Positions 43,643-52,576 of a DNA stretch of 64,000 nt are shown piece by piece. The notes under the pieces are model-generated. The model searched no databases and was not told the origin of the DNA. It saw only the letters and a list, made by a program, of their open reading frames with translations. Origin of the DNA: Cryoendolithus antarcticus (Eukaryota > Ascomycota > Dothideomycetes > Cladosporiales > Cladosporiaceae); the NCBI GenBank assembly GCA_002077065.1, contig NAJO01000024.1, positions 698,238 to 762,237 of the forward strand, in the 5' to 3' direction. Both the position numbers and the translations under genes were made by a program. Within the stretch, counting starts at the first letter, position 1. Every line of letters starts with the position of its first letter.

Positions 43643-43880
43643 GCCGACTAAGGAGAACAAGCCGCCAACTGTCTTGCCGCAGTATCGCAGCGAGAGGCTG
43701 GATGAGCCACACGGAGGGAGTGAGAAGAAGGACGATGGCGGAGATGCGAGGAAGGAGAAAAGTGAGGGTGGGCACCGTAATTCTGTCAGGCTATCCGATT
43801 GATAAGCTGCACTTGGATGGAGAGCGGTTGACAGATCCCAAAAATGTTACATAGACATGTTGGAATGGTATAGATTCTCG

Positions 43881-43955
43881 CCTTCGTTGCCTTCGTCACC
43901 TTCGTCGTCTTCGTCCACTTTCGTCGCCTTCGTCCACCTTCGTCCCCTTCGACGG
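43881..43955. repeat. imperfect cttcgt-type short tandem repeat
   Basis: About 75 bp is made of ccttcgt/cttcgtcc units with single-base variation, for example ccttcgttgccttcgtcacc. It lies downstream of the frameshifted gene. It is a simple-sequence tract of the kind that expands by slippage. Confidence 0.75.
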
Positions 43956-44030
43956 ATGTCTTGATATGGCGTTCTGCATCCTCTTATGTAGTGCACGGCG
44001 GGATGTGATTCTCACCAATAGCTCTCGCGT

Positions 44031-44396
44031 TCATGCAAGCTTGTGCAAGTATCCTGCCCATCGATGGCATCGTCTGCAAAGTTTTTTGATACGTCGCCAC
44101 AGACTGTTGTACAAGCTCTTGCGCGCTTCAATCTCTTCAAGTTCGCTCTGGATGCTTGGCAGGTTCCGGAACGAGCCGAACCTCTCAACTTCACTCTGTC
44201 GCACCCGATGAGCAGTCCCCGTCGAGCATACACAACGCCCGCATTCGGCCTGGAACATGCGCGTGAAAGTCGTGTTCATTCGCGGCCTACAATAACATGG
44301 CAGACGTTTTGGTCGAGCTTCTGGAGCTAGCGCATGCGTGGTCGCGGTACTTCTAGGAGCTTGAATCCTGACTATGGTGGGGTGCACAAGCTCCAC
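44031..44396 (-). CDS. hypothetical protein, weak call
   Basis: This is a 121-codon frame whose second half looks like a real helical protein (NLPSIQSELEEIEARKSLYN, then basic WRRIKKLCRRCHRW). The first half is less convincing. It overlaps a plus-strand open frame (44043-44330) that is also coding-like, so at most one is real. No family is recognised. Confidence 0.2.
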   Translation of the reverse strand: MELVHPTIVRIQAPRSTATTHALAPEARPKRLPCYCRPRMNTTFTRMFQAECGRCVCSTGTAHRVRQSEVERFGSFRNLPSIQSELEEIEARKSLYNSLWRRIKKLCRRCHRWAGYLHKLA

Positions 44397-44658
44397 GAAT
44401 CGTCCGCACAGCTATCTATTGGTCATCCTGGACCTGCAGCCCCACGTTGACGGCAGAAGGGAGTCCGCAGTGTCCCGCCTCTTCGAAGCCTGGAGCGCCA
44501 AAAGACGCCGTATGCGTGGGCGGAACAGTAGTCGCAATTTTGGGGTGCTAGATTGGCCTTCCCTCTTCGTCGCTTGGCACTGGTTCACTCCCTTTCCGGC
44601 CAGCACTTATGAATACCTGGAGCATTTTCTGGCGGTCCGCGCACCTCCGAATGCGAGG

Positions 44659-44668
44659 GTATATAATT
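44659..44668 (+). promoter_or_regulatory. TATA-like element upstream of tRNA-Val
   Basis: The sequence gtatataatt lies about 25-34 bp upstream of the first tRNA base. Upstream TATA elements are known to support RNA polymerase III transcription of tRNA genes in some fungi, such as fission yeast. That could matter here because the internal A box is split. Confidence 0.5.
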
Positions 44669-44692
44669 GGAAAATCTCTAAGATTAGTCAGC

Positions 44693-44865
44693 GGTTCCAT
44701 GGTGTAAGTGAACGTCCGAACTCGTAATGTTCGACCCCTTCTAACCAATCGCAGCCAGTGGTTAAGACGCATGCCTTACATAAGCAGCTAGCGGCGTAGT
44801 GGTAATGCCCTCGTCGTTGCTCATGCGAGCGCATTAGGTCCCGGGTTCGACCCCCGGTGGAACCT
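44693..44865 (+). tRNA. tRNA-Val(UAC) with a canonical intron and an extra insertion in the D arm
   Basis: The acceptor strands GGTTCCA (44693-44699) and TGGAACC (44858-44864) pair perfectly. The T arm (CCGGG, loop TTCGACC, CCCGG) and the 5-nt variable region AGGTC are canonical. The anticodon loop CTTACAC, anticodon TAC, forms if 44781-44829 (49 nt) is removed after base 37, the normal tRNA intron site. The D arm forms only if 44704-44754 (51 nt) is also removed: GTC/GAC stem, A14, G18-G19 and A21 all appear. The sum is a 73-nt tRNA. The 51-nt segment has GTAAGT at its start, TCTAAC near its end and CAG at the end, like a spliceosomal intron. One mismatch (C27-U43) occurs in the anticodon stem. 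The discriminator is T, where A is usual for Val. It may be functional or a disrupted copy. Confidence 0.75.
44704..44754 (+). other. intron-like 51-nt insertion in the tRNA D arm
   Basis: It starts GTAAGT and ends CGCAG, with CTAAC 10 nt before the end. Its length, 51 nt, is within the 47-62 nt range of most protein-gene introns in this window. Removing exactly this segment restores the D stem and D loop. It splits the polymerase III A box. Confidence 0.7.
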
Positions 44866-45369
44866 CTTCTATTTTACCACTTGTGGCGCCATACGCATGT
44901 CTCTTTTTGGCGTTGTTACCATTTATTCGTATGCTCTCGCCCCTTCCACACGCATAGCTCATTGACTCCACAGACGGCTCTGTGACCAGAGCCCCCCGAG
45001 TCATGCTGACAACAGCCCAAGGCACCGTCAAGCAACATGAGCATTCTCGCGGCTGTACTCCGATCGAAGCGAGCAATCTACAGAACGCTGCTCAACTGGA
45101 TCGATCAACGTATTGTAGCTCCCCATACAATGTCACTGTCATGACATAACGCAGAGCCATGAACACGTATGAACAGGTAGGCACTGCTTCCGACTTTCGC
45201 AGTCATCTTGCATCTCCTACAGTATTCACACAGACACGAAGGAAGACAGTGAAGCGAAAAGCTTCGACATCCGTGATGTGGGCGTCACAGGTGTCTTGAG
45301 AGTGTGATAGTGCATGTCTACGATTTAAGTGCTACTACAAGCGTTGTACCGTACCAGCCGAGTGATGGT
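44866..45369. other. intergenic tRNA to secreted-protein gene
   Basis: About 500 bp has no gene beyond the T-run terminator. It includes the 3' flank of the minus-strand secreted-protein gene. Confidence 0.4.
44872..44875 (+). terminator. RNA polymerase III terminator of tRNA-Val
   Basis: A run of four T residues begins 7 nt after the tRNA 3' end, as expected for polymerase III termination. Confidence 0.6.
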
Positions 45370-46518
45370 CTACATTGGCTGCGCAACGACACTCACGCTC
45401 GAACAATCAGCACTCGTCTGCGACGGCGTATAGAGATACAGAAATCCATCGCAAAACATCAGCACATCCGCCCCCACAGCAGGATTTTGCGGCCAAAGCT
45501 GAGAGAAACCCCTCAAACAGAATTGCACAGGCTGATGTCCACTCGCCGTCGCACTCGCAGCAGAGTCGAAGTATATCGGCTCCTGACCGGCACCACCCGT
45601 ATCTTGATCAGAGTACAACGTCAATCCAGTACTGGGATCGACGAAGCTGACCTGCCCGTTTGGCTGTGCAGTGAAGCGCGTGGCAGCTGTGGAGCCCCCC
45701 GTCACGGTCAGCAAGGTGCGGCCGCTGGTGTTGATCTGGCCGCTGTTCGTTGCACCGGTGGAGCTGTTGGTCGTAAGGTAGAGGCGGCCGAAGTTGCGGA
45801 CTGCGATGGCGAAGGTGCCGGCGTAGACGCTGCATTGGGCATCTGGGACAACGCTGGCGGCGTTGCCTTGAGTGGTTGTCTGTGTTACTGTTCGGACGGC
45901 GTTGCTGATTGTAGCTGCTGTTGCGGTGGCGGTCACTAAGACTGATATCAGCATAGAACTTCATCGCCGTGTGGAACGAGACATCGCACCCGTTTGGACA
46001 GAGACGTAGCTTGACACGACGGTACTTGTCGCTGCCTGAGCCGTCGTCGTTGATATCATAGTTGTCGTCGCCGCTTGAGCCGTCGATGTCGAGATCACAG
46101 TACTCGTTGATGCTGACGCTGTTGTGGTCAGGACCACAGTGCAAGCTATCGCCTGTACTGTGGTCGTCGATATGGTACTTGACACCACGGTCTGGGTCAA
46201 TGTACTTTGCGCCAGGGTATCCGTGACATATACGATGCTGCCGCTGAGCGCTGTCGTCGACGTCGCTGTCACGATTTGCGTCTGTGTCAAGTACACGGGG
46301 TACGAGCTCGCCGAGATGAATTGCGTGGTAGTGGAGGGGGTGCAGCTACCGATCCATAGGGTCGAGCTGCCACTTGTATAGGCCAGACTCGTCGGCAAGG
46401 TTGAACAGGTGGAGATGGTCGTCGTCGTCAAGACCGAAGATTCGACTGCAGATGCTCCAATCGCGAGCCCAAGCAGAGCCGAACACGCAACGCGTATCAC
46501 ATTAGCTGGTGAAGCCAT
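45370..46518 (-). CDS. secreted Ser/Thr-rich protein of unknown function
   Basis: Two exons (46518-45990, 45941-45370) give 366 aa. The 48-nt intron joins in phase 1 to give YVSVQTVLVTATATA. The first ATG (MASPANVIRVACSALLGLAI) gives a signal peptide. Residues of about 30-200 are Ser/Thr-rich with TTTAQAA-type repeats and likely O-glycosylated. The rest is a probable beta-rich domain with cysteines (DAQCSVYAGTFAIAVRNFGR; PVQFCLRGFSQLWPQNPAVG; LMFCDGFLYLYTPSQTSADC). No GPI signal is evident at the C-terminus. Similar two-part secreted proteins are common in filamentous ascomycetes and are linked to the cell wall or surface only by inference. Confidence 0.75.
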
Positions 46519-47424
46519 GAGGGTCAACCACAGTCGTGCTCATGCCCGATACTCGGACCCAAGACCGTGAAGAAGCCAAGTGATATGAGATGCTTGTCAC
46601 TGTTGGCGGGACGTTCTTCGCGAGATTGCAAAGGCATGAACGGAATGTGGAACTACACCTATACTCAGCCAGCTCGTCTGTATAACATTACCAGACTACA
46701 AGATCGAACGTGCCTCCTGTAATGAGTCCATGAGACCGAAGCTGCCTTGGCTGCCTCGAGATGATGAGCAAGGAAAGCAGCGCTGTGGAGAACCCTCAGA
46801 ACTAATAGCCGCCAGCATTATCCTCCTGGGCGGTGTACGGTGGTAAGGTTCATCGGTACGATACCTGCTCGACGCGGTCGGAGCTGTATCGTCACGCATG
46901 TCAAGTATCGCGGATCGCAACCACGGTCGAAGCTGTAAGATATTGAGTTATCGACGCTGCTGTGGTACGTTCGGCATGATGAGTCTGGACGTCTGAGCAG
47001 CCATCGCCCAGCCCTATGATCCTCAACGGACTGGATCTCGCACAGAGCTGCGTCTCCAGGTCGTCAAGCCACACCTTTGCTGACGTGAATGCTGCGGATC
47101 ACGTAGTCAACTTAGTCGAGTTATTTCGGTCCATCCCAATGTCAGCATGTGATGGTTTCGGCTTGGCAGTTTGCCAACCAGACGCCTCCTCGCGTGGCTG
47201 AGCACAAAGCAAACGTCTCCCGCGGCCGCAGGGCAACGCGCATACACACGAAACACCGCCCAGTCTTCGATTGTGGACAGGGCAAGGCTGAAGGTAAGCC
47301 TCGTTGATCCACCTGATCTCTGTATATCTACGTCTCCTGTCTCTCTTTCGCATCGGCTGAAGCCATTGGACTCCACCACTGTCGCTCTCACTCCGCGTCA
47401 ACACACCACAGCAACACCGCAACG
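46519..47424. promoter_or_regulatory. divergent intergenic secreted protein / SUR7 family
   Basis: About 900 bp lies between divergent starts. Short open frames near 47016-47449 are weak and antisense to each other; none is called. No definite element is named. Confidence 0.4.
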
Positions 47425-48584
47425 ATGGGCAAAGCCGGCCGCATAGCATGTATCCTCACGCCCATGCTGCTCACAGCAGCTTCCCTCATAGCGATGATCT
47501 TCCTCAACATCGCGGGCTGGAACACAAGCTCTTCGTCCATCAATTCCCTCTACCTTATGCGCGCCGACTTCTCGAATCTCTCCGTCTCAGACACAAGCTT
47601 ATTCGAAAATGACGACCTCACAGCTGCGTTGACGGTGGCGAAAGCAGGAGACTTGCTGGAGAAGACGTACGAAGTACACCTCTGGAATTACTGCACAGCC
47701 AACAAGACTTCAGGGGACATCGACTGGTGTAGTCCCAGACGGAGAGGCTTTGTCTTTGATCCGGTAGAGATCTGGGCTTTGAATAGCACCGATGCTGCGG
47801 GGACTGGTAGCAGCGGTGGCAATGCGATCACGAGTGCGATTAACAACGCAAAGAACCAGACCGAGGAGTTCACGGACAAGGTGCTTGGGAAAACCGCAGC
47901 AGGTGCCCTGAATGCGTATAAGAAGGTTGCGCATATCAATGGTGTGATCTTTGAAATTGCCTTCTGGACTACTCTGGCGACGATCGTGGTGGGCATTCTG
48001 GCGATCTTCAGCCGCTGGGGTAGTTTATTGACTTGGATCTTGAGCTTCGTAAGTTGTTCACTGTCCCAATCGACCTTTCTCCACTAACATCATTCCAGGC
48101 CTCCACAATCCTCACCTTCGCCGCCTCCCTCATGACAACAGTCGTCTTCTCGACCCTCACAGGCGCTCTAGCCGGCATCCTAAAACCCTACGACGTCTCC
48201 ATCTCCCTCGGCACCCGCGCCCTCGCACTCTCCTGGATCGCCACACTGCTCTCAATCTTCGCTACGAGTTTCTGGCTGATGAGCATATGCTGCTGCAGCG
48301 GTCGCTCGAATCCGCACCACAAGTCGAACAAAGGCGGGTTGTGGAATGCTGAGCCGAAGGGACAAGGCTATGGGTTTAACGGTGGGGGGAGGGGGAGGGG
48401 TTTGACTGTTGAGAAAACTGGGGGTGGGTATGAGAGGGTGAGCAGTCCGTTTCTGGGTGGGGAGGGGCATGGGGATAGGGTGCCGTTGCAGCAGTATCCT
48501 GCTACGCCGGGCCAGGGGCACGGCGGGTACGGTCAACAGCAGGGAGGGGCATTTGAGCCATTCAGAGGGCAGACCCGGTATTGA
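47425..48584 (+). CDS. SUR7/PalI-family four-pass membrane protein
   Basis: Two exons (47425-48048, 48099-48584) give 369 aa; the 50-nt intron has GTAAGT, CTAAC and CCAG. The claudin-like layout is visible. TM1 is at about 8-28 (IACILTPMLLTAASLIAMIF), followed by a large extracellular loop with the W-x-Y-C block (VHLWNYCTANKT) and a second cysteine (IDWCSPRR). Three more helices follow (FEIAFWTTLATIVVGILAIF; ILTFAASLMTTVVFSTLTGA; ALALSWIATLLSIFATSFWL), then a CCC motif that may be palmitoylated and a Gly/Pro-rich cytosolic tail. Sur7 relatives mark eisosomes (MCC patches) in the plasma membrane; others sense pH (PalI). Which one applies here is unclear. Confidence 0.85.
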
Positions 48585-48716
48585 CACGTCAGAGGGAATT
48601 ATCTACAATCGGGCATAGCGCAGGCGTTGCATTGCAGGAAGATCAACATCAGGTTACGAGTTTATGAAGTACGTATACTATGTACGTGATCGGATTCCAT
48701 GTACATTCCACTGGAC

Positions 48717-51461
48717 TCACACTGCCCCCCTCCCCTTCCCACTCCCCACACTCCGTGCACTAGCACTACTGCCCCGCCTGCGTCCTCGTCTCCCAAGTCC
48801 CAAACCCCTAAGACTAAACCCGAAACCAGGGCCCTCTTTGTCCTTCCTATCCACTTCAGCCTTCCCGCTCGAAGGACTCACAGACCGTACAGACACACTC
48901 TCGTTGCCCGGTAGGGAGTAGAAAGCGTGCTCGTGATGCGGTTCTGGCACGCCGATCGCGGAGCTCAGACGAATAGTGGGAGGCGCTTTGGAGCGATCTC
49001 GCCGCGACGGCAGGGTAAGGGAAGGCGGTGGAGCAGGGCGAGAGCGCAGCGGGGTGTTAGGCGTGATTTGGGCGAGCGTGGGAGTCGAGCTCGAGGAGTG
49101 AAACCGTGCTTTGTAGCGTCGCTCTGGCGAGGATATCGCTGCGCGCGGCGAGGTGGCGGTCGAAGCTGGTGGCGTCGCGGGACGTTGAGTGTTCGCGATG
49201 GCTGGCAGGGTTGATGTGATTGTGGTGGGTGAGAGCACGGCGGGCGTGGGTGTCATTGTCAGGGAGTGTCGTTCTAGGACTGGGCTACCTGGGTAGGAAG
49301 GTGTGTAGACGAACGCGCTGGAAGCTAGACTCGGCGAGGCGGGTTGGGAAGCGAAGCAACGCCAGTATGCCGGCCTGTTATAGGATTTCGTCTCCACTTC
49401 GTCCGACGCGGCGGATGTATCGCGATCTAGGGTCGTGCCTGAGGGTTCCAAGGAACAAGATACCGATGATCCTGAGACTGAGCCGTCGTCGCCGAGTTCC
49501 GCTGAACCTGCGGGCGCGGCTTCGATAGCATAGCGATTGAAGCCTCCGATGCGCGCTCGCTCCACTTGAGAGCCACTGCGTACTCTTCCGTCGCCTCGTA
49601 GAGATCTTCTGCGTCTACGCTGCCGGGCAGCTGCAGACGGCATGTTCATCTTCCGCTGTCTCAGCTCGACTTGGCTGCTGCTGAACGCCACACTTTCGTG
49701 CGTTCGTCGTATAGCCCGATCCATGGCCAGCTCGATCGCCATACGGGAGCGGATACGTTCAACGTATGGCCATGTTGCCCGCTCCCCGGCTTTCATGGCC
49801 TTCATCATGAATTCAGGCGTCGGGTTCTTAAGCACTTTATGTAGGTACTCGCCTTGCATTGCTGGGAAGATTGTGATGTCGCCGGTGTAGGTCTGGCCGA
49901 GAATGGAATTCAAGTGGCCGGCGGTGCTACTTATGGTCCGAAGTATTGGGTTGGCCACATCGGCAAAGCAGTCTTCGGTCTGGCGGAGGAAATTGTGAAC
50001 CTCTTGGACAGCGGAGGTTGCTGCTGTGGTCGCTGCTGTAGTCGCTACCGCGCTTGCGATTCCACCGAGTGTCTGGAGCCATGTCCTTGACGCGGGAACA
50101 TCATGCTGCCCATATAGCAGCTTCTCCTTGATCAGAAACGGCACAATGTGAGGATTCACTTGTGAGACGATGAAGTGATCGACAGCATGTACCTCCTGGA
50201 GTCGTTTGCGTGGAAGATCGTGCGCAACGGAGCCGTCGATATATTGCTCTGTCCCCGAGCCATATACGCTTATAGCGCCTGTGGTGGGGTCCTTCATTCT
50301 CAGCGACGCGGGCGCATAGATGTTCGGAATGGAGCAAGAAGCTGCCACGGCGGAAGTGATGATGACGTGGGGTGTGCTCTTGTAGTCGCAAAGCATCTCT
50401 GTGCCGCGACGAGTCTCGACGTGAGACAGTGCAATCGCTAGGATGCGGTGGGTCTGGTTGTACGCTTCCAAGAACGTCATGTCTCCAAGGTGAATCTGCA
50501 TGACGAATTCAAGATGCCGAATGTCCAGGAAGTTGCCATCGTTGACAAGGGACATGACCCGGCGCCAGGTACTGAGATCCTCTGGCTCCTTTCCGAAGAC
50601 TCTTAGTTCGCCTTCACAGAAGTCTCGTAGCACGCCAGGAACTTGTTCGTCAGTGCGGGTACCGAGCACAGCCGCGACAATGCTTCCTGCCGAAGTGCCA
50701 GAGATGACTTGAGGCAGTACACCTGCCTGATACATGGCTTTGCAGACACCAATATGCTGCATGCCGTACGTTCCACCACCAGATAGGCAAAGGGCAGTCC
50801 GGCCATACGCGCTCCTCCGATCCAGCATGTTGAGGTGAATCTCCTTCGCTATGTGGCTGGAAGTGCCTCCTCCAGTAGCGATCCTTACAGCACTCGCCAA
50901 GGTGTCCACGACCGTCTCGTTATACCGCTCGATCAGCACCTTCGTGCCGATGCGACTTCGCGAGTATAGTATGCCCTTGTTGATACCTGCGAAGTTGCGG
51001 TTGAAGTCTTTGAAACATTGCAACATGTGTTGAAGACTTTCGTTCTCCCGTGCAGACTCCAGCTCCGCAATGGCAATCTGTAACTTGAAGACATCGTAGT
51101 CATCGCTAGACTCTTCGTACCTCCAGACATCGTTGCCGTCGAGGACGTCCAGAGTTCGCGCAGCCTGTGTCCACTCATCGAGCGTCTGCGCGGTAGCGAT
51201 CCTCGCTTCCTGTATGAGCCGCTCGCGTTGGCATGCCTCTTGCAACTCTTTGACCGCTGGGTCGCCTGTGTGCAAAGCTCTCAAGCCCTCGGTCAAGTCT
51301 TGCACAGTCTCGACGGCTCCCCTAACTCCCCAGACCAACGGCTTAATCAGCGCAAGCGGCCTGCTTGGAGGACTGAGTCTCAAACGCTTCGTAGGCTTCT
51401 CGTACTCCTCCCAACCTGAGTCGCGGTGGTCCTGCCATGTAGGAACGGTGATCAACTCCAT
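48717..51461 (-). CDS. patatin-like triacylglycerol lipase (Tgl3/4/5, Ptl type)
   Basis: The 914-aa, single-exon protein starts at Met 51461; an upstream in-frame TTG is not needed. The N-terminal part (about 30-200) is the DUF3336 region typical of fungal lipid-droplet lipases. The patatin core has the oxyanion loop GGGTYG (228-233), the nucleophile Ser257 in GTSAGS, and the dyad Asp408 in YIDGS. The C-terminal third (about 620-914) is Ser/Pro/Arg-rich and disordered, with likely phosphosites; yeast Tgl4 is regulated by Cdk1 there. The enzyme would release fatty acids from stored fat and may also act as a lysophospholipid acyltransferase, as yeast members do. It is convergent with the SUR7-family gene. 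Confidence 0.93.
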   Translation of the reverse strand: MELITVPTWQDHRDSGWEEYEKPTKRLRLSPPSRPLALIKPLVWGVRGAVETVQDLTEGLRALHTGDPAVKELQEACQRERLIQEARIATAQTLDEWTQAARTLDVLDGNDVWRYEESSDDYDVFKLQIAIAELESARENESLQHMLQCFKDFNRNFAGINKGILYSRSRIGTKVLIERYNETVVDTLASAVRIATGGGTSSHIAKEIHLNMLDRRSAYGRTALCLSGGGTYGMQHIGVCKAMYQAGVLPQVISGTSAGSIVAAVLGTRTDEQVPGVLRDFCEGELRVFGKEPEDLSTWRRVMSLVNDGNFLDIRHLEFVMQIHLGDMTFLEAYNQTHRILAIALSHVETRRGTEMLCDYKSTPHVIITSAVAASCSIPNIYAPASLRMKDPTTGAISVYGSGTEQYIDGSVAHDLPRKRLQEVHAVDHFIVSQVNPHIVPFLIKEKLLYGQHDVPASRTWLQTLGGIASAVATTAATTAATSAVQEVHNFLRQTEDCFADVANPILRTISSTAGHLNSILGQTYTGDITIFPAMQGEYLHKVLKNPTPEFMMKAMKAGERATWPYVERIRSRMAIELAMDRAIRRTHESVAFSSSQVELRQRKMNMPSAAARQRRRRRSLRGDGRVRSGSQVERARIGGFNRYAIEAAPAGSAELGDDGSVSGSSVSCSLEPSGTTLDRDTSAASDEVETKSYNRPAYWRCFASQPASPSLASSAFVYTPSYPGSPVLERHSLTMTPTPAVLSPTTITSTLPAIANTQRPATPPASTATSPRAAISSPERRYKARFHSSSSTPTLAQITPNTPLRSRPAPPPSLTLPSRRDRSKAPPTIRLSSAIGVPEPHHEHAFYSLPGNESVSVRSVSPSSGKAEVDRKDKEGPGFGFSLRGLGLGRRGRRRGSSASARSVGSGKGRGAV

Positions 51462-52576
51462 TGCGTTCGTGACTCTAGGCTCCAAGAAAAGGAAACAACC
51501 CAATGACAAAGTGTTCAGCTGCCACTAAAGTCGCGTGGCGTTCATCCTACCGATTGACCCAACACATGAAGACGCAAAAGAGAGATACCCACAACATTGA
51601 CTGACTGCATATTGACTGTCAATCGAGCCATCATCATTAACGTTGTCTGCCTAGCGCTTTCCTGTCACAGACCGCCGCCAGGACCCGGAGTCAGGTGCGC
51701 GCTTGTTTGCAAAACGAACAGAATTGGCGTGACAATCGTGCATCGTCATGCACGTAATCTCGACGGGGAACCGGCCGCAGCGCCATGAGTGGGCCTCCTA
51801 ATTGCTTATTTCCGATTCACTCGCATGGGAAATGGTGTTGTGCCGCGGTTGTTGCGAGGTACGGCTATCTCGCTGAAGGGGCAGACAGAGATTCACCAGT
51901 CCCTAAGCGGACGAACTGCTTCTACGGCCGCAGACACAGACGATCATCTACCGTCCACAGATGATTGCAAGCACGTCTGCGACTGGACAGCCGGGGAGGT
52001 GGTCCGAGAGACACGCATCTCTTCTGCAAGCCGAGTCTCGCCAGCTCACCGTCTCGACTCACCATCTGCCGTCAAGCTCAACCGCAAGCTTCACCATCAA
52101 CGTTCATCCAAACACACGCCACCATGCCCACGCCGAGACACCCCGTCTCACTGCGCTGTACCACTGAATTTCATGGGAAGCACCAGTCTTCACATGTCAG
52201 GACACGGCGGGTGACGCGTGAAGTCCCATGCAGGCACAGCATGTGATCATCCGCCCGCGTGGTAGCGGATTCGTGGATTGGCTCGCGTGACTGCATGCGG
52301 CACGCGGTAGTTGGGAGTTTCGAGTGTACATGTACAGGTACTCTGTAGCCGTGGACAGCTCGTCTATGTACCTAGCCGGGAGGTACAAGATGACTTATAG
52401 TACCCTGTTGCGCGAGATGAGAGCAGGTGATATAGGACGAAGAAACACGCAGGGTTACCACGAACAAGTTGCATGACTGTACTTTCACCGTCTAAATCGC
52501 CTGTGAATGCTCCCGACCAGCACGTATGCATCCGCTACTCCATGCCCAAACGCCGATGCCAGTTCTCTCGCTTCGC
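51462..52576. other. intergenic lipase to antiporter
   Basis: About 1.1 kb lies upstream of the lipase and downstream of the antiporter. One plus-strand open frame (51789-52214) is 141 codons but has no recognisable features. A gtacatgtacaggta-type short repeat occurs near 52325. No gene is called. Confidence 0.45.

Larger units (their letters stand above)
43643..44692. other. gene-poor stretch before the tRNA gene
   Basis: It contains a coding-like tail to 43802, the cttcgt-type repeat, and two overlapping open frames near 44031-44396 described separately. No established family is recognised. Confidence 0.4.

Noticed and set aside
44781..44829. A second, separate tRNA suggested by the A-box-like tagcggcgtagtgg
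   Set aside because: No 7-bp acceptor pairing with the downstream TGGAACC is possible from there, and spacing to the T arm is 8 nt too long. It fits better as the intron of tRNA-Val.
51789..52214. 141-codon plus-strand frame
   Set aside because: Composition is His/Ser/Arg-rich without pattern, and two other frames in the same place are equally open.
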